From the NCBI GenBank assembly GCA_900549745.1, contig URPJ01000005.1, positions 1 to 64,000 on the forward strand: DNA of 64,000 bases, read 5' to 3'. Shown here one piece after another: positions 48,930 to 57,684 of the stretch. Made by a program: the position numbers and the translations under genes. This DNA is from an uncultured Collinsella sp. Lineage in GTDB: Bacteria; Actinomycetota; Coriobacteriia; Coriobacteriales; Coriobacteriaceae. Numbering within the stretch: the stretch's first letter is position 1; each line of letters starts with the position of its first letter. Under the pieces are notes generated by a model. That model ran no database searches, was not told the DNA's origin, and saw only the letters and a list, made by a program, of their open reading frames with translations.

Positions 48930-49919
48930 CTAGCGCTGCGGCTCTGCGGCGCGCACCTGCTCGACGACCTTTTCCATCGTGGCGTCGATGCGGTCTTTCT
49001 TGAGCTCACATTCCCAGACGGTGATGGGCGTCCAGCCCATTTGAGTGAGTGCTGCCACGGCAGCGCGGTCGCGCTCGACATTGCGGCGGAACTTGGCTTC
49101 CCAAAATTCAACATTGCGTTTGGGCTGGCTCGGATTGCACTTGGGGCAGCGATGCCAAAAGCAGCCATTGACAAAGATGGCAATCTTGCGCCCGGGGAAG
49201 GCGATATCGGGCTTGCCGGGGACCTTCCATTCCAAGCGATAACCCGTGAGGCCAGCGGCTCGCAGGCGTTGACGAACGAGCAGCTCGGGCTTGGTGTTGG
49301 CGCGTTTGTTGCCTTTCATGGACTTTTTGATGGCGGCACGACGGCGTACCAGCTCGCGCTCGTCGGCGGAAAGGTCCGAGGTGTCGATGCCGTCGAGTAG
49401 GCCGGGTTTGGGACGCTTCTTGCTGCGGCGCTTAGGTGCGCGCTTGGGCCTGGAAGCGGGCTCGTCGTTCGTGGTGGCCTCGGCGTCGTTGGCAGTGCCG
49501 TTGGCCTCAAGCCGATCTTCCTTCAACTCAATCAGAGCATCGATAAGCCCTTTGTCGGCGGGCATCCACTCAACCGTGGCAAGCGAGGTGCGCGGAATCC
49601 AGCGGATATCGAGCTGGCGGTCGTGCTTCTGGGGCTCGCCAGACTCTTTAGCCAGCGAGCAGTAGTAGCACTCCATGGAGAGATGAAAATCGGGGTAATC
49701 GTACTCAACGGTATAGAAATCGCGCAGGTTGGTGACCTTCACCTGCAGCTCTTCCATGAGCTCGCGGCGTACAGCGTCCTCGGGCGTCTCGCCGCGCATG
49801 AGCTTGCCACCGGGGAACTCCCAAAGTCCCTGCATGTCGCCATAGCCGCGCTGCACGGCAAGCAGCTCATCGGATCCTTCCTTGCGAATGATCCCAGCGG
49901 CAACATGAACAGTCTTCAA
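48930..49919 (-). CDS. vsr: Nudix hydrolase - Vsr endonuclease fusion
   Basis: A TTG start (product MKTVHVAAGIIRKEG) seven bases after GAAAGGA is chosen; the frame stays open far upstream but that part is antisense to the ABC gene. The 329-residue protein has a Nudix domain at about residues 1-130 with box GGKLMRGETPEDAVRREL-MEEL at 37-58, as in MutT. A basic linker (RPKRAPKRRSKKRPK) follows. A very-short-patch-repair domain occupies about 190-329, with NTKPELLVRQRL, the catalytic-Asp strand PGKPDIAFPGRKIAIFVNG and CFWHRCPKC. Vsr nicks T:G mismatches; MutT-type enzymes remove oxidised nucleotides. No cytosine methylase gene is adjacent. Confidence 0.82.
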   Translation of the reverse strand: MKTVHVAAGIIRKEGSDELLAVQRGYGDMQGLWEFPGGKLMRGETPEDAVRRELMEELQVKVTNLRDFYTVEYDYPDFHLSMECYYCSLAKESGEPQKHDRQLDIRWIPRTSLATVEWMPADKGLIDALIELKEDRLEANGTANDAEATTNDEPASRPKRAPKRRSKKRPKPGLLDGIDTSDLSADERELVRRRAAIKKSMKGNKRANTKPELLVRQRLRAAGLTGYRLEWKVPGKPDIAFPGRKIAIFVNGCFWHRCPKCNPSQPKRNVEFWEAKFRRNVERDRAAVAALTQMGWTPITVWECELKKDRIDATMEKVVEQVRAAEPQR

Positions 49920-50067
49920 CAGGAGTCCTTTCTCAACATCAACACGTGGCAGGGTAGCTACTCGTACCTTACACAACGGTAAGGCAAGCGTAAGCCATAT
50001 CGATGGTAGCCGACTCGTCTTCTTGCGACTATAGATGCCGTAGACTAATTGCAAGAAAGGACTCGGT

Positions 50068-50853
50068 ATGCAAACCACGCACATGGCGACCCCGGTACTG
50101 GAGGCCGCGCATCTCGAAAAGGTATACGGAGCGCTGGGCAACGTGACGCGCGCGCTCAACGACGTCAGCTTTACCGTCAACCGCGGCGAATTTGTTGGCA
50201 TCATGGGCGCTTCGGGATCGGGCAAGTCGACCCTGCTCAACTGCGTGTCGACCATCGATAGCGCCACAAGTGGCACGATCCGCATCAACGGGCAGGACGT
50301 AACACGCATGAAGCAGGCTAAGCTTTCGCAGTTCCGCCGCGAGGAGCTCGGCTTTATCTTCCAGGACTCCAACCTGCTCGATACGCTCACGGCACGCGAG
50401 AACATCGCCCTGCCGCTCACCATCGCCCGCACAAACTCGGCAGAGATCTCGACCCGCGTGCAGGATGTGGCAGCGCGTCTGTCCATCAGTCAGGTGCTCG
50501 ACAAGTATCCCTACCAGATGTCCGGCGGTCAGCAGCAGCGCGTTGCCGCAGCTCGCGCGCTCGTCACCGACCCCACCATGATCATGGCCGACGAGCCCAC
50601 CGGCGCCCTCGATTCCAAGAGCGCTCGCCTGCTGCTCGAGAGCCTGGAGGCCCTCAATCGCCGCCTGCGCGCCACCGTGCTCATGGTGACGCACGACAGC
50701 TTTGCCGCCAGCTACACGAGCCGTGTGCTGTTTATTCGCGACGGCAAGATCTTCACCGAACTGCGCCGCGGCGACACCGACCGCCGAGAGTTCTTCGACC
50801 GCATTATGGAGGTCGTTGCCATGATGGGCGGTGAGGGCTCCGATGCTCTGTAA
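50068..50853 (+). CDS. ABC transporter ATP-binding protein (BceA/MacB type)
   Basis: The 261-residue ATPase has Walker A GASGSGKST at 47-55, the Q-loop FIFQDSNLLD, signature MSGGQQQRV and Walker B TMIMADEPTGALD. It belongs to the family that pairs with FtsX-fold permeases, here the next gene, overlapping by 11 bases. GAAAGGACTCGGT is the ribosome site. Bce-type pairs usually confer resistance to or sense cell-wall peptides. No two-component system lies nearby. Confidence 0.92.
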   Translation: MQTTHMATPVLEAAHLEKVYGALGNVTRALNDVSFTVNRGEFVGIMGASGSGKSTLLNCVSTIDSATSGTIRINGQDVTRMKQAKLSQFRREELGFIFQDSNLLDTLTARENIALPLTIARTNSAEISTRVQDVAARLSISQVLDKYPYQMSGGQQQRVAAARALVTDPTMIMADEPTGALDSKSARLLLESLEALNRRLRATVLMVTHDSFAASYTSRVLFIRDGKIFTELRRGDTDRREFFDRIMEVVAMMGGEGSDAL

Positions 50854-53044
50854 ACTCGCTTGGGGCAACGTCCGCCGCGCCGGCCGCGACTACCTCGTCT
50901 ACCTTTTGACGCTCACCCTGGGCGTCACGGTCTTCTATGCCTTTAACACCATCTCAATGCAGGTCGACATCGCCGGCATCGATGAAGAGGGCTTGGCGCA
51001 GGTTATGGGCAGCATGCTCGGCGACCTGATGTACTTTTTGGCCGGTGTCATGGCCTTTTTGATGGTGTATGCCAATAACTTCATCATGAAACGCCGCAAA
51101 AAGGAGTTTGGCCTGTACCAGGTGCTCGGCATGGGGCGCGGGCGCGTCGCCACGATCATGGCGCTCGAGACGGTGATTGTCTCGGTGGTGGCCTTTGTCG
51201 CCGGCATTGTGCTGGGTGTGGGACTCTCCCAGCTCATGACGTTCTTTACGGCCTCGCTCTTTAAGACACAGATCGCCAATTTCCACTTCTTTTTCTCGAT
51301 GCATGCGTTCAATCTGACCCTTGCCTGCATGCTCGTAATGTTTGTGCTCACGCTACTGCTGAACCTCCGCGCCGTGCGTCGTACCAAACTCATCGAGCTT
51401 ATGGGTGCCGAGCGTCGCAACGAGAGCATCAAGACACGCAACCCCTGGATCGCGATTGCCATCTTTGCCGTGGGTGCGGTGCTTGTGGGCGTGGCCTATT
51501 ACCGTCTGCTACGTGATGGGTTCCCGCTAACCGCGACGGACAGCAAGCTGCAAGAGGCCATGAACCAGTTTGGTATTACGACCGCTATGGTTACAGTGGG
51601 CAGCTTTGCCCTGTTCTGGGGACTCTCGGGCATGCTCATCAAGCTGCTGCAGAGCCTGCGCGGCGTGTATTGGCGCGGCCTCAACATGTTTACCGTGCGC
51701 CAGCTTGCGGCCAAAGTCAACACGGTGTGCTTTTCGATGGGCGTCATCGCGATGCTCCTGTTTTTGGCCATCACCTCGGTGACGTGCGGTATGTCGATTG
51801 CCAATGTGATGAACGAAAACCTGGAGCGCTATAACCCTGTTGACGTGTCTCAGACGTATGTCTATTACACGCCCGATACGCTCGACTACTACAAAGAATA
51901 TGTCAATCCGTTTGAAGCCGACCGCATGGTGCTAGCCGATACAACGGTCGATTTGTACTCCGCATGGCACGGCAAGGGCAAGTCGGCGGACAACAACGAC
52001 GAGACCGGCAAGAAGGTCAATATCGCCGATGTTGCCGGTGAGCATGTTCAGATCGATTCGTATCTGAGTTACCCGTTTGGCGGTTCGAATCCTTCGGTGT
52101 CTGCGGGTGAGATGTGCAAGACCATGGGCGAAAAGCTCCCCAAGGCGCTCGGGGGTAGCAATGCCGATACGATGGGTCTGTTTGTGACGCCGGCGAGCCA
52201 GTACAACAAACTGCGCCAGATGATGGGCGAGGAGCCGGTGAGCATTGGCCGCGACCAGTACCTGCTTACGTGTGATATGGGCGGTGAGCTGGGCGACCTG
52301 TACACCAAGTACATGGCCGGCGGCCATACCCTCACCTTGGGCGGGCATGAGCTCAAGCCCGCAACCGATAAGTCGGACAAGGACACGGCGGCCATCGCCA
52401 ACTCGGCGATGGGCAGTAATCCGGGTACCGTCGTCGTTGCCGACGAGCTGTTGTCCCAACTTAATCTGCAGCCGTATTCCAGTAGCCTGCTCGTTAATTA
52501 CAAACAGGGGATGGATACGACCGAGGCAGACGAGAGCATTAAATACACTTTGCTCGACAATCTGCTCGTTGACGGCAAGGAGCCGGGGTCATGGGGAATC
52601 TTCATCACACGCTCCGAGATGTACACGCAAGCAGCGCAAATGAACGGCATGATTAGCTATCTGGCCATCTACATTGGCTTTGTACTGGTCGTTGCGTGCG
52701 CGGCGATACTGTCGATCCAGCAGCTCTCCAATGTGGCCGACGGCAGCCGCAGCTATCGTGTGCTGGCACAGATCGGCTGTGACGACCGCCAGATTCGCCA
52801 TTCGGTGATGGCGCAGCAAGCGGTATTCTTCTTGTTCCCGCTGGCAGTGGGCCTGGCGCACTCCTTTGTGGCACTTAAGGTGATCATCGAGCTGGTGAGC
52901 ATATTCGGAGATATGAGCATCGGCGGCACCGTGGGCCTCACCTGTGCAATCTTCCTGGCAGCATACGGTGGCTACTTCCTGGTGACCTACCTCATGAGCG
53001 CCGGCATGGTACAAGCTGCCATCGCTACCCGCTACAGCGAGTAA
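50843..53044 (+). CDS. ABC transporter permease (BceB type, FtsX fold)
   Basis: The ATG at 50843 is preceded by GGTGAG and overlaps the ATPase gene end. The 733-residue protein has about ten membrane helices: one, then three around residues 50-200, four around 215-320, and three at the C-terminus. A large extracellular domain lies at about 345-600. This layout is that of BceB-like permeases. Together with the ATPase it probably acts in antimicrobial-peptide detoxification or membrane-lipid handling. A strong terminator follows. Confidence 0.9.
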   Translation: MLCKLAWGNVRRAGRDYLVYLLTLTLGVTVFYAFNTISMQVDIAGIDEEGLAQVMGSMLGDLMYFLAGVMAFLMVYANNFIMKRRKKEFGLYQVLGMGRGRVATIMALETVIVSVVAFVAGIVLGVGLSQLMTFFTASLFKTQIANFHFFFSMHAFNLTLACMLVMFVLTLLLNLRAVRRTKLIELMGAERRNESIKTRNPWIAIAIFAVGAVLVGVAYYRLLRDGFPLTATDSKLQEAMNQFGITTAMVTVGSFALFWGLSGMLIKLLQSLRGVYWRGLNMFTVRQLAAKVNTVCFSMGVIAMLLFLAITSVTCGMSIANVMNENLERYNPVDVSQTYVYYTPDTLDYYKEYVNPFEADRMVLADTTVDLYSAWHGKGKSADNNDETGKKVNIADVAGEHVQIDSYLSYPFGGSNPSVSAGEMCKTMGEKLPKALGGSNADTMGLFVTPASQYNKLRQMMGEEPVSIGRDQYLLTCDMGGELGDLYTKYMAGGHTLTLGGHELKPATDKSDKDTAAIANSAMGSNPGTVVVADELLSQLNLQPYSSSLLVNYKQGMDTTEADESIKYTLLDNLLVDGKEPGSWGIFITRSEMYTQAAQMNGMISYLAIYIGFVLVVACAAILSIQQLSNVADGSRSYRVLAQIGCDDRQIRHSVMAQQAVFFLFPLAVGLAHSFVALKVIIELVSIFGDMSIGGTVGLTCAIFLAAYGGYFLVTYLMSAGMVQAAIATRYSE

Positions 53045-53081
53045 CAAGCGGGCAAAATCGTCGCAAAATCAGAGGCGTATG

Positions 53082-53122
53082 ACCGCCGCGAAGGGACCAG
53101 GGGCCCTTTCGCGGCGGTTTTT
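53082..53122 (+). terminator. Terminator of the ABC transporter operon
   Basis: ACCGCCGCGAAGGG pairs with CCCTTTCGCGGCGGT and is followed by TTTTTG. Confidence 0.9.
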
Positions 53123-53146
53123 GCCAACCTGGCGCGTCTCAGATAC

Positions 53147-53272
53147 AAGTGAGTAGACTTTTTTTGAACCTGCCGAGCACATCGCGACAAATGATCGATG
53201 AAACCGCAGGTTAGAGCTGTGGCGTTTTAGGGTGTGCTCGGCCTTCTGCAAAAAGCCTACTCACTTGGTTTT
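53147..53272. repeat. Large hairpin element with AAACCGCAGGT
   Basis: CAAGTGAGTAGACTTTTT (53147 onward) pairs with the inverse ending at 53272. Inner GCCGAGCACA and TGTGCTCGGC form a second stem. AAACCGCAGGT is at 53201-53211 in the central part. The plan matches the element at 12995-13150 while the outer arms are unrelated in sequence. Confidence 0.75.
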
Positions 53273-53336
53273 TCTGCTAGAAGACCGCCACGAGGGAAGG
53301 CAACTCCCTTACGTCGGTTTGGACGTTTGCCCAGAT

Positions 53337-53375
53337 AAAACCTGCCAAAATAAACCTGTTCCTTTTTGGCAGGTT
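53337..53375 (-). terminator. Terminator of luxR1
   Basis: AACCTGCCAA pairs with TTGGCAGGTT, overlapping the end of the coding region, and is followed on the minus strand by TTTTATC. Confidence 0.7.
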
Positions 53376-54339
53376 ATCGCTTCCAAAAGTGGAGGATGAG
53401 CGTCGTGCGGTTTTGCTGTTCGGTTTTGACCAGGATGTTGTGGATGTGGGTCTTGACGGTGCCCACGGCAAGGAATAGCTCGTCAGCGATCTCTTGGTTC
53501 GATTTGCCCAGTACGACCAGACGCATAACTTCGGTCTCACGGTTGGAGAGCTTGTAGGCGTTGCGATAGAAGGGCATCTGCTCTTCGATGTGTCGATCAA
53601 GATCGCTGACGTTCTTTTCCTCGGGCGCCTCCTGCATGCGGATTGAAAGCACGTGGTAGGAGTAGATGATCAGCAGAATCGCAAAGTAGCAGGCAAAGAC
53701 GTTTTCGCTAAAGTTGCGCTCGGACAGATATAGTTGCAGCCAAGAGGGCGCCAGACTCATGGGGACAATCAGAATGTTGTAGAAATCCTCGGCAACGATG
53801 CAACCGACCAGAATAGCGCCGATAATCAGGTGCTTTCGTTGGTTGTTAACGCGTGCCTTCAGCTCGACTTGCGTGCTCTTGCGTGCCGTCCAAAAGATAT
53901 ATAGCCCCACGAAAACAAGGAATACCTGACGCATCGTGTAGTAGAGCCATTGATGAATGGGGCCGTAGGGGACAGCGACGATAATCAGCAGCTCGCTCAG
54001 CAAGAACGTTGCGACGGGAATGACAAACTGCTTTTTTGAATGCTTGTCGAGCAAATCCATGGCAATGAGCCAAATAAAAGCCTGCGAAGCGGTCGCCACA
54101 AAGGTCCGCAACACAGGCATGGTAATTGAGTAATAGTCGCTGGCTGGAAAACTCTGGTTTTGCAGCGTGTATTCAAAAAAGAAAATCTCGGTCATCTCGA
54201 TGGCATAGCAGATAAATACGCCGCTGCCATAGATAAAGAAGCGTCGACGAGACGAGGCATAGGCGGCAAGCGAGAGCACCGCCGTCACAATACAGATCAC
54301 GAGTATCGCTAGGGTATAGAAGAACATCAGGGTGTTCAT
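53374..54339 (-). CDS. Membrane-anchored LuxR-family regulator
   Basis: The 321-residue protein has about seven hydrophobic helices in its first 230 residues. A LuxR-type HTH follows at about 255-315 (LSNRETEVMRLVVLGKSNQEIADEL, VGTVKTHIHNILVKT). Membrane-linked LuxR proteins of this plan are a hallmark of Coriobacteriia. It is divergent from the putrescine carbamoyltransferase gene and so likely controls the agmatine region. A close paralogue broken by a stop codon lies at 61202. Confidence 0.88.
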   Translation of the reverse strand: MNTLMFFYTLAILVICIVTAVLSLAAYASSRRRFFIYGSGVFICYAIEMTEIFFFEYTLQNQSFPASDYYSITMPVLRTFVATASQAFIWLIAMDLLDKHSKKQFVIPVATFLLSELLIIVAVPYGPIHQWLYYTMRQVFLVFVGLYIFWTARKSTQVELKARVNNQRKHLIIGAILVGCIVAEDFYNILIVPMSLAPSWLQLYLSERNFSENVFACYFAILLIIYSYHVLSIRMQEAPEEKNVSDLDRHIEEQMPFYRNAYKLSNRETEVMRLVVLGKSNQEIADELFLAVGTVKTHIHNILVKTEQQNRTTLILHFWKR

Positions 54340-54480
54340 CTGTCACCGTCCCATCTCATTTATTCTATGGCCGAGCTCTGTATACCTTGTGGGATATAGA
54401 CGTCTCAACCCTTCGTTTCATTGCGGATTAGGCGCCGAGATACAGCATAGCCGTATACCGTTCGCGGTTCTAGATGGTAA

Positions 54481-54529
54481 ACCCCCTGTAAACTCTTGAC
54501 CTGCGGGTTTATATTGGTTTAGAGGGGGT
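54481..54529. promoter_or_regulatory. Inverted repeat over the ptcA promoter
   Basis: ACCCCCTGTAAA (54481-54492) and TTTAGAGGGGGT (54518-54529) are inverse with one mismatch. They flank TTGACC (54496). A -10 like TTTAGA lies 16 bases further on, inside the right arm. It is a candidate operator for the divergent LuxR regulator. Confidence 0.5.
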
Positions 54530-54669
54530 GTAACTCCATGAACGGTCTTTAATCCCGAATAAACTAGGTAAAAATTGCATACGGGTGAATGATGGTCTTG
54601 TCAACACGAGGCGTGATGTTCGAGCGCCTCATAGTAATAGTCGGCAAGACCGGCGGAAAGGAAATCGAC

Positions 54670-55743
54670 ATGGCACTGCCTAAGGATTTCATCGACACCA
54701 ACGACTTCACCAAAGAGCAGATCCTGGCTATCGAGGATCTTGGTCTGGCAATGAAGAAGGCCATCAAGGTTGACGGTTATTATCCGCACCTGCTCCGCAA
54801 CAAGAGCCTTGGCATGATCTTCCAGCAGGTCTCCACCCGCACTCGTCTTTCCTTCGAGACCGCTATGACCGACCTCGGCGGCCATGCTCAGTTCTATGGC
54901 CCTGGCACCATCCAGCTCGGCGGTCACGAGTCCCTGGGCGACACCGCTCGCGTTATGGGCTCGCTGCTCGACATCATGATGGCTCGCGTTGACCGTCACA
55001 AGGACGTCGTCGGCCTCGCCGAGGGCTCCGCTGTGCCCGTCATCAACGGCATGTCCGAGTTCAACCATCCCACGCAGGAGATGGGCGACCTCATGACCAT
55101 GCTCGAGAACCTCCCCGAGGGCAAGAAGATCGAGGACTGCACCCTGGCCTTCATCGGCGACGCCACCCAGGTCTGCGTCTCCCTCATGTTCATCGCCTCC
55201 AAGGTCGGCATGAAGTTTGTCCAGTTTGGACCTAAGGGCCACCAGATCCCCGACGGCGGCCTGCACGTTGGCACCGTCGAGGAGCGCGCCGAGTTCGGCA
55301 AGCAGATGATGGCCATCGCCGAGGAGAACTGCAAGGTCTCCGGCGGCTCTGTCGTCATCTCCGACGACATCGAGTGCATCAAGGGCGCCGACTTCATCTA
55401 CACCGACGTGTGGTATGGCCTGTACGACGAGGAGGTCTCGGGCGAGAACTACATGGACGTGTTCTATCCCAAGTATCAGGTCACCATGGACATGATGAAC
55501 TTTGCCGGCCCCAACTCCAAGTTCATGCACTGCCTGCCGGCCACCCGCAACGAGGAGGTCGTCGACGAAGTCATGGACGATCCCGAGCGCTCCCTGTGCT
55601 GGGTCGAGGCCGAGAACCGCAAGCACTCCATCCGTGCTCTCCTTGCCGCCCTGGGCAAGCGCACCCCGCTCAACGACGAGGGTGTCGAGTACTCCGCCAA
55701 GGCTGAGCTCCACGCCGCTCTCGAGGCTCTCGAGCAGCTCTAA
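54670..55743 (+). CDS. ptcA: Putrescine (or ornithine) carbamoyltransferase
   Basis: The ATG at 54670 has AAAGGAAA nine bases upstream. The 357-residue transcarbamylase has the carbamoyl-phosphate motif STRTRLSF, the HPTQ motif in FNHPTQEMGDL, and the substrate loop MHCLPATRNEEVVDEV. A C-terminal extension ends LHAALEALEQL, a feature of putrescine transcarbamylases. It phosphorolyses N-carbamoylputrescine to putrescine and carbamoyl phosphate. Neighbouring agmatine deiminase supports putrescine over ornithine as substrate. Confidence 0.88.
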   Translation: MALPKDFIDTNDFTKEQILAIEDLGLAMKKAIKVDGYYPHLLRNKSLGMIFQQVSTRTRLSFETAMTDLGGHAQFYGPGTIQLGGHESLGDTARVMGSLLDIMMARVDRHKDVVGLAEGSAVPVINGMSEFNHPTQEMGDLMTMLENLPEGKKIEDCTLAFIGDATQVCVSLMFIASKVGMKFVQFGPKGHQIPDGGLHVGTVEERAEFGKQMMAIAEENCKVSGGSVVISDDIECIKGADFIYTDVWYGLYDEEVSGENYMDVFYPKYQVTMDMMNFAGPNSKFMHCLPATRNEEVVDEVMDDPERSLCWVEAENRKHSIRALLAALGKRTPLNDEGVEYSAKAELHAALEALEQL

Positions 55744-55876
55744 GCCTCAAGGCTTCTAAAAGCACGTTTGCGGGCGGCGGATGCTCGTCTCCTGTCGCCC
55801 GCTCACCGAGGCCCAAGCAATTGCCTTAATACCTTAGGGCCTCGGATCTGTCCAAGACTGAGCGAAGGAGCTCATC

Positions 55877-57316
55877 ATGAGCGACGGAAAGAAAAAGCTT
55901 TCCTTCTTGACGGTCATTTCGACCATCATCTGCGTCGTCTTCGTTTGCGAGGCCGCCGCTCCTGCTGCTGCCATTGGCAACCAGCAGTTCTTCTGGTGGA
56001 TCTTCCTGATCCTGACCTTCCTGCTTCCCTACGGCATGGTTGTCGCCGAGCTCGGTACCACCTATGACGGCGAGGGCGGCATTTACGACTGGGTACGCGA
56101 TGGCCTGGGCGACAAATGGGGCGCCCGCATCTCGTACTACTACTGGGTCAACTACCCGCTGTGGATCGCCTCGCTGGCTACCATGTTCCCCGACATTTTG
56201 GGCATGGTCTTTGGCGTCGAGTTCAACTTGATCGCCAAGATGGGTATCGATCTTGCCTTTGTGTGGATCGTCTACCTCATGGGCCGCTCCAAGGCGGCCG
56301 ACTCCGAGTGGGTCCTTAACGGTGGCGCCATCATCAAGGTCGCCGTTGCCGTTATCGTTGGCGCTTTGGGCATTTGGTATGCCATGGAGAACGGTTTTGC
56401 GAACGACATGTCCGCTGCCACCTTCCTGCCCGAGCTCACCAACACCAACGCTCTCGGCTACCTGTCGATCATCATCTTTAACTTCATGGGCTTCGAGGTC
56501 ATCTGCACCATGACCGACGACATGGCCGATCCCGCTCGCGATATCCCCAAGGCTATCATCGTCGGTGGCCTGTCCATCGCCGTGATCTACCTGTTCGCTG
56601 GCTTTGGCATCGGCGCCGCCGTGCCGGCCGACTCCATCGATCCCGACTACGGCATGATCGTCGCAGTCCAGACCATGGTGGGCGACTCCATGATCTTTAA
56701 GGTCATCTGCATCGCCTTCCTGATCACCCTGTTCGCCAACATGGCCGCTTGGTCCTTCGGCGTTAACTCCGTTGCTCGCTACGCTGCCGAGCACGGCAAC
56801 ATGCCCAAGGTCTTCGCCTCGATGATCTCGGATGACGACATGCCCAACGGCGCCAACCTGGTCAACGCTGTCGTTGCCTCCCTGGTGCTGTGCCTGCAGC
56901 TCGTTCCCATCGACGCCATCTCCAACGGTGCCTTCTGGATGCTCTTTGGCACCTCTGTCGTCTTCCTGCTGTTGACCTACATCCCGATGTTCCCGGCGTT
57001 CCTCAACCTTCGTAAGAACGACCCCAACCGTGAGCGCATCTTCACGTTCCCGTTTAAGGGCGCCATGATGAAGGTCATGCTGGCCATCCCCTGCATCGAG
57101 CTGGTTCTTGCCATCGTTGCCACGCTGATCCCGTTCTCCGCTGCTGAAATTGGCGACAAGGTCCCGATGATCGTTATCTTCATCGTGCTCGTGCTCATCG
57201 GCGAGGTCGTCCGCGTCGTCAGCGCTAAGGGCCGCGAGACCGAGTACAAGGGTCTGACCCCTGAGCTCGCAGCCCAGCGTCTCGCTGAGGAGGCCGCCGA
57301 GGCCGAGGAGAACTAG
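55877..57316 (+). CDS. aguD: APC-family amino acid/polyamine antiporter, probable agmatine-putrescine exchanger
   Basis: The 479-residue protein has about twelve membrane helices and APC motifs (VFVCEAAAPAAAIGNQQFFWW, NFMGFEVICTMTDDMADPARDIPKA). It has an acidic C-terminal tail (AAEAEEN). It lies between ptcA and aguA, the normal place of an agmatine/putrescine antiporter. GAAGGAGCTCATC is the ribosome site. It shares over half of its sequence with the second antiporter at 59437. Confidence 0.88.
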   Translation: MSDGKKKLSFLTVISTIICVVFVCEAAAPAAAIGNQQFFWWIFLILTFLLPYGMVVAELGTTYDGEGGIYDWVRDGLGDKWGARISYYYWVNYPLWIASLATMFPDILGMVFGVEFNLIAKMGIDLAFVWIVYLMGRSKAADSEWVLNGGAIIKVAVAVIVGALGIWYAMENGFANDMSAATFLPELTNTNALGYLSIIIFNFMGFEVICTMTDDMADPARDIPKAIIVGGLSIAVIYLFAGFGIGAAVPADSIDPDYGMIVAVQTMVGDSMIFKVICIAFLITLFANMAAWSFGVNSVARYAAEHGNMPKVFASMISDDDMPNGANLVNAVVASLVLCLQLVPIDAISNGAFWMLFGTSVVFLLLTYIPMFPAFLNLRKNDPNRERIFTFPFKGAMMKVMLAIPCIELVLAIVATLIPFSAAEIGDKVPMIVIFIVLVLIGEVVRVVSAKGRETEYKGLTPELAAQRLAEEAAEAEEN

Positions 57317-57684
57317 AGCACCCGGTTCTGGGGCTCCAACCCTCCTCGTGTACCAACGCGCGCTTCGTCGGGCTTGTCGCTCCCGACTCCGGGCACTCTA
57401 GCCTCTTCGGAGGCGTGTCCAAGCGACAGGTTTGCTAACCATTCCCCCGGGGTGGGTGTGAGCGATAGCTCCGGTAACCACCGCCCACCCCAATCTCTCT
57501 TCCGTATCCTTCGTGCGTTTTGTCTCCGCGCACTTGGTTACGTCGTCGCTTGCCGGTGCGATTCCGTGAAAACCGGCACCGGGCGCCCCGACCTTTGCCG
57601 GGGAACGGGCGCCTACCATCTCTTGGTTTTAGGCTGCGGGTAACCCGCCCGCAGCAAGCGATCGTTCGATTTGGAGGAAATCTT
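57317..57684 (+). other. Long structured leader before aguA
   Basis: The 368 bases between aguD and aguA carry no supported gene but several hairpins: 57449-57456 with 57484-57491, TGCCGGT/ACCGGCA (57551, 57572), a GGCGCC pair (57582, 57608) and GCTGCGGG/CCCGCAGC (57633, 57648). None has a T-run. The last ends 18 bases before the ribosome site. It could be a regulatory RNA leader or processing region. I match it to no known riboswitch. Confidence 0.45.

Noticed and set aside
49920..50486. N-terminal extension of the Nudix-Vsr frame
   Set aside because: The frame is open but lies antisense to the ABC ATPase gene, and the Nudix domain begins right after the TTG at 49919 with a good ribosome site.
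57317..57684. Known riboswitch (cobalamin, guanidine, T-box) before aguA
   Set aside because: Short matches such as GGTGCGATTCC and GGTAACCACC were seen, but the required conserved cores of these classes are missing.
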